Below are positions 53,754 through 62,474 of a stretch of DNA of 64,000 bases, piece by piece (position 1 is the first letter of the stretch; every line of letters starts with the position of its first letter). This DNA comes from Thermophilibacter provencensis (lineage in GTDB: Bacteria > Actinomycetota > Coriobacteriia > Coriobacteriales > Atopobiaceae). Under the pieces are notes generated by a model. That model did not search any database, had not been told where the DNA came from, and saw nothing but the letters and a program-made list of their open reading frames with translations. Made by a program: the position numbers and the translations under genes. The DNA lies in NCBI RefSeq assembly GCF_900128445.1, contig NZ_LT671417.1, forward strand, positions 124,001-188,000, read 5' to 3'.

Positions 53754-55359
53754 GATCGCCCCCTCCTTTCCGTGCGCCGCGAACGCGCTCGAGGTACCCC
53801 CCGAGCAGCGCGGCGCGATCGACCTTCCCGTTGCGCGTCAGGGGCATCGAGCCCACCCGCTCGATGACCGCCGGCACCGCCGGGCCCGGGACGAGGTCCG
53901 CCACGGCAGACCTGAGCCCGGCGGGATCTGCCGCCCCCTCGAAGAAGGCGCAGATGCGGCGGCGGGGCGCGTCGTACGCGCAGCGACAGCGCTCGACGCC
54001 CGGCTGCGCCTCCAGCGCCGCGTCGACCTCCTCGAGCTCGATGCGATGGCCCTGGAGCTTGACCTGGCTGTCCACGCGACCGCAGAAGTAGAGCTCGCCG
54101 CCCGCCCCCAGCCGCGCAAGGTCGCCGGTGCGATACATCGTCTCGGGCAGCGCGGCGAACAGCGGGTTCTGCACGAAGGACCGCGCGGTGCGCTCGGGGT
54201 CGGCGTAGTAGCCACGCGCCAGGGCCGATCCCCCCACGCAGATCTCCCCGACCGAGCCCTCCCGCGTCACCGGCGACTCCCCGTCGAGGAGCAGCACGCG
54301 CCTCCCCGGGAGGGGATCGCCGAGCGGAAGGCCCCCGTCGTATGCGCGCCCGCGCTCAACCACGTGGTAGAGGCAGTTGCAGGTGACCTCCGTGGGGCCG
54401 TAGAGGTTCACGAACGTGGCCCGGGGCAGCCGCTCCATCCAGCGTCGCAGGTGCTCTGCCGGCATGACCTCCCCGCTGAACATCACCAGTCGCACGCGGG
54501 GGAGCCGCACGCCGTCCAGCGCGCGCAGGCCGCTCACCAGGCACAGCGCCGCCACGGCCCACACGAGCACCGTGACCCCGCGCTCCTCGAGCTCCGCAAC
54601 GAGCCGCGCGGGTGCCGAGAAGAGCCTGCGCGGCAGCAGCGCCACCGTGGCGCCTGCGGCGAGCGCGCCGTAGACGTCCTTGACCGAAACGTCGAAGTCG
54701 AGCGGCGCCTGGCTCCCGAGCACGTCGTCGGGACGCAGCCCGAAGGTGTCCACGAAGGTCGAGACGAACTCGAGTATGGCCGCATGGCTCACGGCGACGC
54801 CCTTGGGCTCGCCCGTGGACCCCGAGGTGAAGAGCACGTAGGCGACGTCGGACGGGGCGATCCCCCGGGCGAGGCGGGCGAGCTCCCCCTCCGCGACGGG
54901 CGTCTGCCCCAGGGCGTCGACCGTGAGGACCGTCAGGTCGGCAAAGAGGCGCCTTGCCTCGGGGAGGCCGCGCTCGTCCGTCAGCACGACGGGCCGCCCG
55001 AGGCGCGCGGCACAGCGCGACGCCCTGCCCCTTGGCGCGCCCGGGTCGACGGGAACGTAGAAGCCTCCGGTCATGAGCACGCCGAAGAAGGCGGCGAGTG
55101 CCCCGACCCCCTTCTCCATGCATACGATTGCCGGCCGGCCGCCGACGCCATGGGCGAGAAGCCCGCTCGCGATCCTCTGGCCCCGCTCGAAGAGCCAGCC
55201 ATATTCGTACGACCCGCCCTCGTCCGTCACCGCCACGCGAGCGGGGTGCTCGAGCGCTCCCCGCTCGAGGAAGGCGAGCGCGGTGTGGGCGTACCTCGCC
55301 CGACGCGCCGGCCTCACGGGCGACGTAACGCCCACGGGCCTCGAAACGGCATCCCCCAT
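53743..55359 (-). CDS. DltA-like amino acid adenylation enzyme
   Basis: A 538-residue stand-alone adenylation domain. Core motifs: A3 FTSGSTGEPKG (177-187), A4 FDVSVKD (222-228), A5 NLYGPTE (318-324), A7 YRTGDLARL, A8 GRVDSQVKLQGHRIELEEVD and A10 Lys in RNGKVDR. Aligning by eye with GrsA the pocket reads D-V-K-A-V-F-L-C-N-K: Asp for the alpha-amino group, and a Lys where DltA has Met. A basic residue there suggests an acidic side chain (compare glutamate-activating domains with D-A-K). It loads the carrier protein of the same operon. The function as DltA for D-alanine is therefore less likely, but not excluded. ATG 55359. Confidence 0.87.
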   Translation of the reverse strand: MGDAVSRPVGVTSPVRPARRARYAHTALAFLERGALEHPARVAVTDEGGSYEYGWLFERGQRIASGLLAHGVGGRPAIVCMEKGVGALAAFFGVLMTGGFYVPVDPGAPRGRASRCAARLGRPVVLTDERGLPEARRLFADLTVLTVDALGQTPVAEGELARLARGIAPSDVAYVLFTSGSTGEPKGVAVSHAAILEFVSTFVDTFGLRPDDVLGSQAPLDFDVSVKDVYGALAAGATVALLPRRLFSAPARLVAELEERGVTVLVWAVAALCLVSGLRALDGVRLPRVRLVMFSGEVMPAEHLRRWMERLPRATFVNLYGPTEVTCNCLYHVVERGRAYDGGLPLGDPLPGRRVLLLDGESPVTREGSVGEICVGGSALARGYYADPERTARSFVQNPLFAALPETMYRTGDLARLGAGGELYFCGRVDSQVKLQGHRIELEEVDAALEAQPGVERCRCAYDAPRRRICAFFEGAADPAGLRSAVADLVPGPAVPAVIERVGSMPLTRNGKVDRAALLGGYLERVRGARKGGGDHVE

Positions 55360-55429
55360 CGCTTCCCCCTATCTTTCGCCTGACCAACCAAAGGCTAGCG
55401 GGCCACCCTAAGGGGGGCCTGAGGAGGGG

Positions 55430-57112
55430 CTAAAGGGTTCCTGAGCTCCTAAGGGTTTCTTTAGGGTCCGCGCCCCTGCCGGCGGCGAGGGGCAGCTCGA
55501 CCACAAACTCTGTCGCCCATGGGGCCTCGGGGCTGGGGGTGAGGCTCACGCGGCCCCCCATGAGCTCGGCGGCCCTCCGGGAAATCGCGAGGCCGAGGCC
55601 GGTGCCTTCCCCCGCCGTACGCGCCGCGTTCTCCGTGACGAAGGGCTCGAAGACGTGGGGCGCAAGGTCGGGTGCCACGCCGACGCCGGTGTCCGCGACC
55701 ACGATGCGCACGCTGGCGCCCTCGGGGCTCGTGGAGCAGCTCACGAGCACTCGTGTGCCGGAAGGGTTGTGCTCGACGGCGTTGCCCACCAGGTTGAGCA
55801 GCATCCGCCGAAAGAGGAGGGCGTCGACGAGCACCGGGGCCTCCCGCGGCCCGAGACTCCTCTCGAGCGGGCAGCCCCGCTGCTCGGCGAGGGCGCGGGC
55901 CTCGTCGACGGACTCTGCCACCAGGTCGCGTGCGTCGAGTCGCACGAGGTCGAGCGCGTGCTCGGGGTGCTCCATCCGAGCGTATGTGGAGAGCTCGTCG
56001 AGCAGCTCGGTCGCAACGAGGGCGCGCCCGAGGATGACGCGATGATAGGCGTCGACGCGCCCCGGCGGAACGCGCCCCTCGCAGAGGGCCTGCGCATATC
56101 CGCGAATCACGGTCAGAGGGGTCTTGAGGTCATGGGAGACGCTCGCGACCATGCGCCGCTGGCCGTCACGCGCCACACGGAGCCGGCCCATCAGGTCGCG
56201 GAAGTTGTCGTAGACGGGGGCCAGCTCGATCGGCACGCCGGCGACCGCCGGGCTCTCCACCACCTCTGAGCCGTCGTCCCCGCCGGCATCGCGGCAGGCG
56301 GCAATCGCCCGATCGAGCGGTCGGGCCGAGCGACGGACGAGGCGGCCCAGGACGAGGGCGGCGACCCCGGTCAGGACCAGCACCAGGGGGACCGCGAGCA
56401 GCCACAGGCGGCTCGCCATGCTCGCCACCCGGGAGTACCCCGCGTCGCTCACGATCGGCGCCGCGAGCACGAGGGTGCGCGGGTCGCCGCCCTCGCTCTC
56501 GTAGTCCAGGCGAGATATGCTCATGCGCCCGTCGTAGACGCCCTTGATGAGGCCGAACTCGCGCGGCGTGAGCGCGCCGCGCCCCGAGAACAGCGTCCCC
56601 TCGACCACCCTGAGGTCCTCGTCGAGCACGCACCACGCGCTCACGACCTTGGAGTCTCCGCCGTCCCCATAGGCGCAGAGCATGACGCGATGGCGCGGTC
56701 CCGCCTCCGCGGGCTCCTCGAAGACCTCGAAGAAGAGGCCGTCGCTCGCCTCGCCTATGACATCGAGGTCGGAGGCCCTGATCTTCTCGGCGGCCTCCTG
56801 GCTCGAGGCGTACAGGCGACGGCCGTCGGCGTCGAAGACCACGATGAGGCACCTGGAGAGGCCCCCTCCCGTCAGGGCCCCAAAGTCATCGCGCACGAGC
56901 GCGTCGCGCCGCTCGAGCACCGTGTCCATGGAGGGAAAGGCGCCCTCGAACACGACCTCGGAGAGCGCGCCCGATCCCATGAGCACGCCCACGAGCGCGA
57001 GCGCGTAGAGGGCGAGGACCACGAGGCACCGCGCAGCGAGGCTGCGGGTCAACCCGCCGAGGGCGGGGGGCGCCGAGCCGAGACGGGAGCGAAGCCCGTC
57101 ACGAGCCGTCAA
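55430..57112 (-). CDS. Sensor histidine kinase of the Dlt-like locus
   Basis: A 560-residue membrane kinase. Two hydrophobic segments (about 30-50 and 235-255) bracket an extracellular sensor domain of about 180 residues. The DHp (SVSHDLKTPLTVIRGYAQAL, phosphoaccepting His) and catalytic domain (NLVGNAVEHNP, DTGVGVAPD, FEPF, GTGLGL) are complete. Start is TTG 57112, overlapping the end of the response-regulator gene. It phosphorylates the adjacent regulator, and the pair probably senses envelope stress (as VanRS/BceRS do) and controls the operon that follows. The signal is unknown. Confidence 0.88.
   Translation of the reverse strand: MTARDGLRSRLGSAPPALGGLTRSLAARCLVVLALYALALVGVLMGSGALSEVVFEGAFPSMDTVLERRDALVRDDFGALTGGGLSRCLIVVFDADGRRLYASSQEAAEKIRASDLDVIGEASDGLFFEVFEEPAEAGPRHRVMLCAYGDGGDSKVVSAWCVLDEDLRVVEGTLFSGRGALTPREFGLIKGVYDGRMSISRLDYESEGGDPRTLVLAAPIVSDAGYSRVASMASRLWLLAVPLVLVLTGVAALVLGRLVRRSARPLDRAIAACRDAGGDDGSEVVESPAVAGVPIELAPVYDNFRDLMGRLRVARDGQRRMVASVSHDLKTPLTVIRGYAQALCEGRVPPGRVDAYHRVILGRALVATELLDELSTYARMEHPEHALDLVRLDARDLVAESVDEARALAEQRGCPLERSLGPREAPVLVDALLFRRMLLNLVGNAVEHNPSGTRVLVSCSTSPEGASVRIVVADTGVGVAPDLAPHVFEPFVTENAARTAGEGTGLGLAISRRAAELMGGRVSLTPSPEAPWATEFVVELPLAAGRGADPKETLRSSGTL
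55433..55467 (-). promoter_or_regulatory. Candidate response-regulator repeats upstream of the adenylation gene
   Basis: Three ACCCTWA-type repeats on the minus strand (forward AAGGGTT at 55433 and 55451, TTAGGGT at 55461), spaced 18 and about 11 bp. They lie at the end of the kinase gene and before the adenylation gene, within about 110 bp of its start. Possible site for the OmpR-type regulator of this locus. Confidence 0.35.
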
Positions 57113-57815
57113 GGGTGTACCCCAGGCCGCGGACGGTCTTGATGAAGCGCGGGCTCAGCGGGTCATCCTCGAGCTTGGCGCGGATGTTGGAGATGTGGAC
57201 CATCACGCTGCTCGCCCCTCCCGCGGCCGGCTCCCCGTTCACGCAGGCGTAGAGCTGGTCCTTGGAAAAGACCCTCCCGGGCGAGGACATGAGGGCCGCC
57301 ATGATTTTGAGCTCGGCGGCCGTGAGGGGGATGGGCTCGCCCGCCCTGGTGAGGGAGAGGCGCTCGGTGTCAAAGGCGAGCGCCCCCACGACGACGGAGC
57401 CTTCCGGGGACCGGGCAAGGGGGGCCTGCGCAACCGGGGCCTCCCTCGATGGCCCGACGCGACGGAGCACGGCGCGGATGTGGGCGGCAACCTCCAGCGG
57501 GTCGAACGGCTTGGCTATGAAGCCGTCGGCGCCCGCGTCGAGCCCCACGATCTTGTCGGCCGGCTGCGTGCGCGCCGATACGATGAGCACGGGCATCGAG
57601 CTCGTCCGACGCAGCTCCTTGATGAAGTCGTACCCGTTCATCCGCGGCATCATGATGTCGACGAGCACCACGTCGGCGGAGCGCTCGCGCAGCAGCTCGA
57701 GCGCCTCGACGCCATCACCCGCCGAGATCACGCTATATCCCCCGCCCGTAAGGTAGAGCTCGAGCAGGTCCACGATGTCGGCGTCGTCCTCGACGACAAG
57801 AACCGTCCCGCCCAT
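57099..57815 (-). CDS. OmpR-type response regulator
   Basis: A 238-residue regulator. Receiver domain: DDADIVDLLELYL, phospho-Asp in VVLVDIMMPRMNGYD and the AKPFDP Lys. The C-terminal winged HTH is PhoB-like (LTAAELKIMAALMSSPGRVFSKDQLYACVNG ... FIKTVRGLGYTL). ATG 57815 with GGGAGG RBS was chosen over upstream in-frame starts. It precedes and overlaps the kinase gene and is the best candidate regulator of the Dlt-like operon. Confidence 0.9.
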   Translation of the reverse strand: MGGTVLVVEDDADIVDLLELYLTGGGYSVISAGDGVEALELLRERSADVVLVDIMMPRMNGYDFIKELRRTSSMPVLIVSARTQPADKIVGLDAGADGFIAKPFDPLEVAAHIRAVLRRVGPSREAPVAQAPLARSPEGSVVVGALAFDTERLSLTRAGEPIPLTAAELKIMAALMSSPGRVFSKDQLYACVNGEPAAGGASSVMVHISNIRAKLEDDPLSPRFIKTVRGLGYTLDGS

Positions 57816-58025
57816 CGAACCACCTCCCGTCGCCATCCTACCGGCCCCCATGTGCCCCGTCACGTGACACTCCGGTCACCTTCGCTCCCGTGGCGGCGCG
57901 CCGTCACGGGCACGCCCCTCTCGTCGCCGTACAATCTTCGGGAAGGGCGCCCGCCGAGAAGGGCCCGTTGGTTGCATCGCGTTAACCTGCGGGTGCGGGG
58001 GGGATCGACGCGAGGGCGGCGCCCG

Positions 58026-58925
58026 TCAGGAAGCGAGAAGCGCGCGCAGTGCGGAGGCTATGTCGGCGTCCACGAGCACGCTGCGGCGCTCGATCGCCGA
58101 AGGCGCGACGGCCTCGCCGAGGTTGACGCAGGCGTAGGTGGCCCGCGGGTTCTTCTCGACCGCCTGCCAGAACGGGAACTTGACGATGACCGGCGTATTC
58201 CAGCCCACGCCGAGCTCCAGGTAGAGCACGCGCCCGCGCTGGTGGCGGCGAAGGAAGTCCTGGTAGCGCGCGGCGGCGGCATGCCAGCCCTCGTCCTCCA
58301 CGAAGGTGTCGTCCGATTGCAGGTTCATGGCCATGGGGCGCCCGCACACCGGGCAGTGCGGAACGAGCTCGGCGGGCACGTCCATGGCGGGGCGGGTGCC
58401 TGCGGGCAGCGTCAGCGCGCCGCTGGCGGAAATCTGCCAGCCCTGCGCCTCAATCATGTCTCTGACCGGCGGCTCGTTGTCGTAGGTCCTCTTGTGGCAC
58501 GGCTGGCTGCACTGCAGGAGGCCATAGTCTCCCTGGGTGTAGAAGAGTCGCCTGCGGTCGAAGCCGACCAACTGGAACTGGTGGTCAACGTTGGTGGTGA
58601 GCACAAAGTAATCTTTGTCGCCCACGAGGGAGAGCAGGTCGTCATAGGCGGTGCCCGGCGCCTTCACGTACCGGTTGCACCAGATGTAGCGGCTCCAGTA
58701 CGCCCAGCGCTCCTCGAAGGAGCCAAACGGGTGGAAGTCCCCGGAATACATGTCGGCGAAGCGGTACCTCTCGATGAAGTCGCCGAAGATCGCCTCGAAG
58801 CGCGGGCCCGCGTACGTGAGGCCCGCGGCCGTCGAGAGGCCGGCGCCCGCGCCGATGACGACCACGTCCGCCTCGTCGAGAGCGCGCGCCAGGCGCTCGC
58901 GCCGGTCGCCGCCAAATCCCCCCAC
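58026..58925 (-). CDS. SIR2-family NAD-dependent protein deacylase/ADP-ribosyltransferase-like
   Basis: A 299-residue sirtuin-like protein. GAGAGLSTAAGLTYAGPRFE binds NAD, TTNVDHQFQ carries the catalytic Asn-Asp-His, and a Cys pair sits at CPVCG with CSQPCH earlier (zinc site). No RBS precedes GTG 58925. An RBS and ATG (58959, MFDLGSLVTAPR) stand 34 bases upstream in a different frame, joined through a run of six G at 58918-58923, so either a short N-terminus or a homopolymer frameshift is possible. Substrate unknown; a macrodomain partner was not seen. Confidence 0.75.
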   Translation of the reverse strand: MGGFGGDRRERLARALDEADVVVIGAGAGLSTAAGLTYAGPRFEAIFGDFIERYRFADMYSGDFHPFGSFEERWAYWSRYIWCNRYVKAPGTAYDDLLSLVGDKDYFVLTTNVDHQFQLVGFDRRRLFYTQGDYGLLQCSQPCHKRTYDNEPPVRDMIEAQGWQISASGALTLPAGTRPAMDVPAELVPHCPVCGRPMAMNLQSDDTFVEDEGWHAAAARYQDFLRRHQRGRVLYLELGVGWNTPVIVKFPFWQAVEKNPRATYACVNLGEAVAPSAIERRSVLVDADIASALRALLAS

Positions 58926-59068
58926 GCGGGGCGGTCACCAGACTTCCCAGGTCAAACATGTCGCGTCCCCTTCGCCATCCGTTCTGCCGCATCGTAGCGC
59001 GCGTGACGGGAGCTGGGAAGAGCGCACTTTGTCGTGCCCTGGTCACCGGGTGGTAACCGGGGCGCTTC

Positions 59069-59899
59069 CTACGGGCGGGACGCGTAGGCGGGGTTGGCCT
59101 CGCGGACGAGCTCTGGAAACGCGGCGCGGAGGCGCTCCCAGGCAGCGCGGACGTCGGCGGGCACGTCCACGTGAGCGATGTAGCCGCGGCCGAGCGGGCC
59201 GTAGCCGCGCTCGTCGTCCGTGAGGCGCGGAACCTCGCCCATGAGCAGCGTCACGTAGCGCGGAAGGTCCCACATTCCCAGCGGAGGGTCAACGATCCGC
59301 AGGTCGTCAAGGGCAGCATCTGCAGTTGCGAGGCCCACGCCAGGCCGCGGCGCCACGCGCGCGGCATACGCGGCGAAGTTGACCACGCACACGCCCGGGG
59401 CCTCCCTGCGCACGCCGGCCTCCATGCGCCGCTGCATCGTGGCGTCCTGCGAGACGATGAGGCTCTCGCAGGCCACGCCCTTCTCGGCGAGAAGACCCAG
59501 CAGGTAGGTGACGTTGTTTCCGCAGTTGGTGGACGCGCGCTCCAGGAGGTCCGCCGTAAGGCCGTGACGCTGCGCGAGGTAGGCGGCGAAGACGTCCGCC
59601 TCCGGGGCGTCGTCGGCGAAGGCCACGTCCGGGCAGAGCTCGCGCACACGAGAGCGGAGGGCCTCGGTGGTGTGGCCCGCTCCGCCCGCGATCACGTACG
59701 TGCGCGCCACGCCCGCGCGCATGGCCTCGGCAAGCACGTCGCCGCCCGCCAGGATGCTCCCGCCAAAGAGGACCATAGCGTCCGCCTGCCGCGCGCCGAG
59801 GCGCCCCTCGATGGCCTCCGGCGTGAGCGCGGGCACATCGCGCGGCCCGAGAAACGCGGCGAGCTCATTGATGTCTTCGGCAAGCTGGCTGGCGGTCAT
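59069..59899 (-). CDS. YdcF family (DUF218) protein
   Basis: A 276-residue protein. The DUF218 core shows VLFGGSILAGGDVLAEAMRAGVA, VIAGGAGHTTEAL and LERASTNCGNNV. Relatives include YdcF (S-adenosylmethionine binding) and SanA-like envelope proteins; no signal peptide is seen here, so a cytosolic protein. ATG 59899 with GAGGAG RBS. Function unknown. Confidence 0.8.
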   Translation of the reverse strand: MTASQLAEDINELAAFLGPRDVPALTPEAIEGRLGARQADAMVLFGGSILAGGDVLAEAMRAGVARTYVIAGGAGHTTEALRSRVRELCPDVAFADDAPEADVFAAYLAQRHGLTADLLERASTNCGNNVTYLLGLLAEKGVACESLIVSQDATMQRRMEAGVRREAPGVCVVNFAAYAARVAPRPGVGLATADAALDDLRIVDPPLGMWDLPRYVTLLMGEVPRLTDDERGYGPLGRGYIAHVDVPADVRAAWERLRAAFPELVREANPAYASRP

Positions 59900-60153
59900 G
59901 GGGACTCCTCTGGGCGAGAGCGGGCGGGGCGGGCGGGCTTCCCGCCCATTATCGCGCGAACGCGAGGGGAAGAGGGGGTGTGCCGGTGGATTGCGCGCAG
60001 CCTGGACGGTTGCGAACGCTATTGAGAAATTGATGTACTTCTCGACAAGCCCCTGACCGGCGGATTCTCAAACCGGAGGGTACTATCTAAAATGAAACTG
60101 TGTACGTAACCCCCGACGGAGCGCACGCATCCGGCAAAACCCCGCGCGGCAGC

Positions 60154-60629
60154 CTACTCCGCACGGCGACGCCACACCACATGAAGGCCATCCCCCTCGA
60201 CGCGCTCCGCGCTCACGAGGTCCGGCGCCCGAGACCCGATGAAGCCCCTGGGCGTGGTAGCCCCGTACGCGACCGCATCGGCTTCGTAGCCCGCCGAGTG
60301 GAGCAGGCAGTAGTCGAAGTAGCCTGCCCGGTACGCTCGAGGCTCGTCTCGAACTGCCGCTTTGCGGACTTTGCCGTGGGAGACATCGCCGCGTAAAGCT
60401 TGGTCGCCAGCGTGTAGGACTCCCGCGGATGACGCTCCACGAGCGCCTTTCGGATGGCGTCCTCGGAGCCCGCGTAGACGTGCGCCGTGTCAAAGTAGGT
60501 GAAGCCCGCCTCGAGGAAGAGGTCCACCATGCGGCTCACCTGCGCCACGTCAATCCCCAGCCCCCGCCTGGGGAGCCTCATGAGCCCAAAGCCCAGTTTG
60601 GGCGTCTCCTACGCCACTTGCTCGTCCAT
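60154..60629 (-). pseudogene. Aldo/keto reductase remnant with stop and frameshift
   Basis: The start MDEQVA is followed by an in-frame TAG (60609-60611), then the AKR N-terminus ETPKLGFGLMRLPRRG, LFLEAGFTYFDTAHVYAGSEDAIRKALVERHPRE and the segment ending FETSLERTG. A frameshift then lets the frame continue as AGYFDYCLLHSAGYE, after which the sequence is no longer AKR-like and ends at 60154. The enzyme would need about 370 residues, so most is missing. It looks like a decayed relative of the intact AKR at 63346. Confidence 0.8.
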
Positions 60630-60883
60630 GTCTGACCCCGTCCGTCGACCTACGCGATTCCATTGTCGCGCGAGGGGCGAGGGGCGGCGCAGACGGTCTT
60701 GGCATGTCAGTATGTTCCCAGCGCACGGTCCAACAACGGGATAGTCCCTTTGCCAGCCAGCTAACAGCAATTACTGCGCAAGCATCCCCGCGTGTCACCC
60801 TTCATTGAAGACCCCGGGGGGTCATTCGTCTGTCCGCCTCACCGACGGGGTATCATGGTCATAGGCACGGCGGAGGAGGGGTC

Positions 60884-61177
60884 ATGGGTGACATTCTCAC
60901 ATATGGCGAGATTAGCGCCATTGTCAGACCACTGCTCGTGCAGTACGGCCTTCGCGGGGCCTCCGTGTTTGGCTCTTACGCGCGCGGCGAGGCAACCAGC
61001 TCGTCCGATATTGACCTGCTCATCGATGGAGGTCCTCGGTTCAGGCCGCTCTCAATCTACGCCCTCGGAGAGCGGGTGCGCGAGTCAACGGGCAAGGACG
61101 TCGACGTCTTTGAGCTGTCGGAGCTTGACGATGGGCCCTTCAAAGATACCGTTCTCGACGAGGCAGTAGCGCTGTGA
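60884..61177 (+). CDS. MNT-domain nucleotidyltransferase antitoxin (MntA-like)
   Basis: A 97-residue nucleotidyltransferase with the motif GSYARGEATSSSDIDLLID, with the GS and two catalytic Asp. It AMPylates or neutralises the partner HEPN toxin in HepT/MntA systems. ATG 60884 with GGAGGAGGGG RBS. Its stop overlaps the next start (GTGA), the usual HepT-MntA arrangement. Probably a stress or defence module. Confidence 0.88.
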   Translation: MGDILTYGEISAIVRPLLVQYGLRGASVFGSYARGEATSSSDIDLLIDGGPRFRPLSIYALGERVRESTGKDVDVFELSELDDGPFKDTVLDEAVAL

Positions 61178-61530
61178 GCAAAACCGATGCCTATCGTCTG
61201 AAGCGCGTCGCAGAAGTCGGGAGCCTCCTCCTGCGGACCGTTCGCGAGGAGAGGATCTCCAAAGAGTCGCTCCAAGATAACTATCGTCACCAGTGGCTTG
61301 TGACCACACCGCTCTACAACATCGGCGAGCAGGTCTACTGCCTGTCACGTGACTTCAAAGCTCTCCACCCTGATGTGGAGTGGGCGGGCATCTCCGGGCT
61401 GCGCCACCGGCATGTTCACGACTATGAGGGAACCAACTGGGAGATTGTCTCCTCAATTATCATGGATGTCCTACCCGTGTTCCTCGGTCAGGTCAGCGAT
61501 CTTCTTGACGAGACTAGCGAGACGGGCTGA
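61174..61530 (+). CDS. HepT-like HEPN-domain ribonuclease toxin
   Basis: A 118-residue HEPN protein. The catalytic R-x4-H motif lies in LRHRHVHDYEGTNW, followed by the conserved Tyr. Start is GTG 61174, overlapping the antitoxin stop. HEPN toxins cleave RNA and are held inactive by MNT proteins through AMPylation of the Tyr. Confidence 0.87.
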   Translation: MSKTDAYRLKRVAEVGSLLLRTVREERISKESLQDNYRHQWLVTTPLYNIGEQVYCLSRDFKALHPDVEWAGISGLRHRHVHDYEGTNWEIVSSIIMDVLPVFLGQVSDLLDETSETG

Positions 61531-61615
61531 CAAAGGAGTCTTCCTTTTGGCAATCCCCCTCTCGCCCTTCTACGGCGTGAGCTGCAGACGTGCGGCGAGA
61601 AGAACAGCGTGTCCG

Positions 61616-61816
61616 TCAGCCGCCGTCGTGCCGACCGTAGAACGAGTAGATCATCGCGTCGGCCGCGGCGTCCGGGGAGACGAGGTCGAGCCCGTCGGGC
61701 AACGTAGTCCGGGTCGAGCGCGTCGGGTATGTCCGCGCCGTCGCCGGGGCGCACCCGGCGAGAGACGCCGTCGCGCAAGCTCCCGTCAGCGAGAGGAAAG
61801 TTCTTCTCGAGATCAT
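61616..61816 (-). CDS. Short Tat-lipoprotein fragment
   Basis: A 66-residue protein: twin-Arg signal (ISRRTFLSLTG) with lipobox LAGC, then only about 40 residues. RBS GGGAGGG precedes ATG 61816. The signal peptide is well formed but the mature part is short and ends in YGRHDGG, so it is probably the 5' remnant of a larger lipoprotein gene in this decaying region. Confidence 0.5.
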   Translation of the reverse strand: MISRRTFLSLTGACATASLAGCAPATARTYPTRSTRTTLPDGLDLVSPDAAADAMIYSFYGRHDGG

Positions 61817-62018
61817 CGTCCCTCCCAGGACAGGGTCGTCCCCCTCAGCTTGGCACGCGCGTGCGACGATGAGAAGCCTCCTTTGGTGCTCCCGCGCACA
61901 CCGCGGAGTTATAGGAGCCCCACCCATGGAGACTTCTCTGGCATGCGTCCTCGGCATAGCGTGGTGTCGGGCGTCGCGGCACGGGCGCCCCAGACCCAAC
62001 CAAAGGGAGGAGAGGCAC

Positions 62019-62386
62019 ATGGCAGGCACGCGAACCCTCGGTACGGGCGCTTGGCGGCCGAGGGCTTCGACGCCGCGACCGACTACCGTGCCAGCATGCC
62101 GCAGTTCACGCAGGAGGTGTACGAGAAGAACGACGCGCTCTTCGAGTTCCTCCGCCGCATTGCCGCGGAGCACGGCGCCACGACCGGCCAGATCTCCCTG
62201 ACGTGGATGCTCGAGAAAAGGCCCTGGATCGTCCCCATCCCCGAGACTCGCAAGGTCGAGCGCATGCACGAGAACCTCGCCGCCGCGGACATCAGGCTCT
62301 CGCTCGCCGAGGTGGAGGCCATTGATGCCGAGCTCGACCGAATCCCGACCTCGGGCGTCTTCGGGGGCACGCGCATCGAGGCGTAG
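62019..62386 (+). pseudogene. Aldo/keto reductase with large internal deletion
   Basis: ATG 62019 (RBS GGGAGGAG) encodes AGTRTLGTG, a normal AKR start. Near 62045 the frame switches to GRLAAEGFDAATDYRASMPQFTQEVYEKN-type sequence, the AKR C-terminal part (ISLTWMLEKRPWIVPIPETRKVERMHENLAAADIRLSLAEVEAID). The central 220 or so residues, including the catalytic Tyr and Lys, are missing, so the remnant is a deletion product. Confidence 0.8.
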
Positions 62387-62474
62387 CGCGTGAGAGCGGC
62401 CCGCGGCAGCGGGCCGCTCTCGCCAAGCGCTAGACTAGTTGCAGGCAGGATACGCGATCGGCCAGGGAGCATCC

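Noticed and set aside
59900-60153. Possible gene between ydcF and the AKR remnant
   Set aside because: Only short, biased frames; nothing recognisable.
60630-60883. Possible gene before the MntA-like antitoxin
   Set aside because: No frame with RBS or family match; treated as intergenic.
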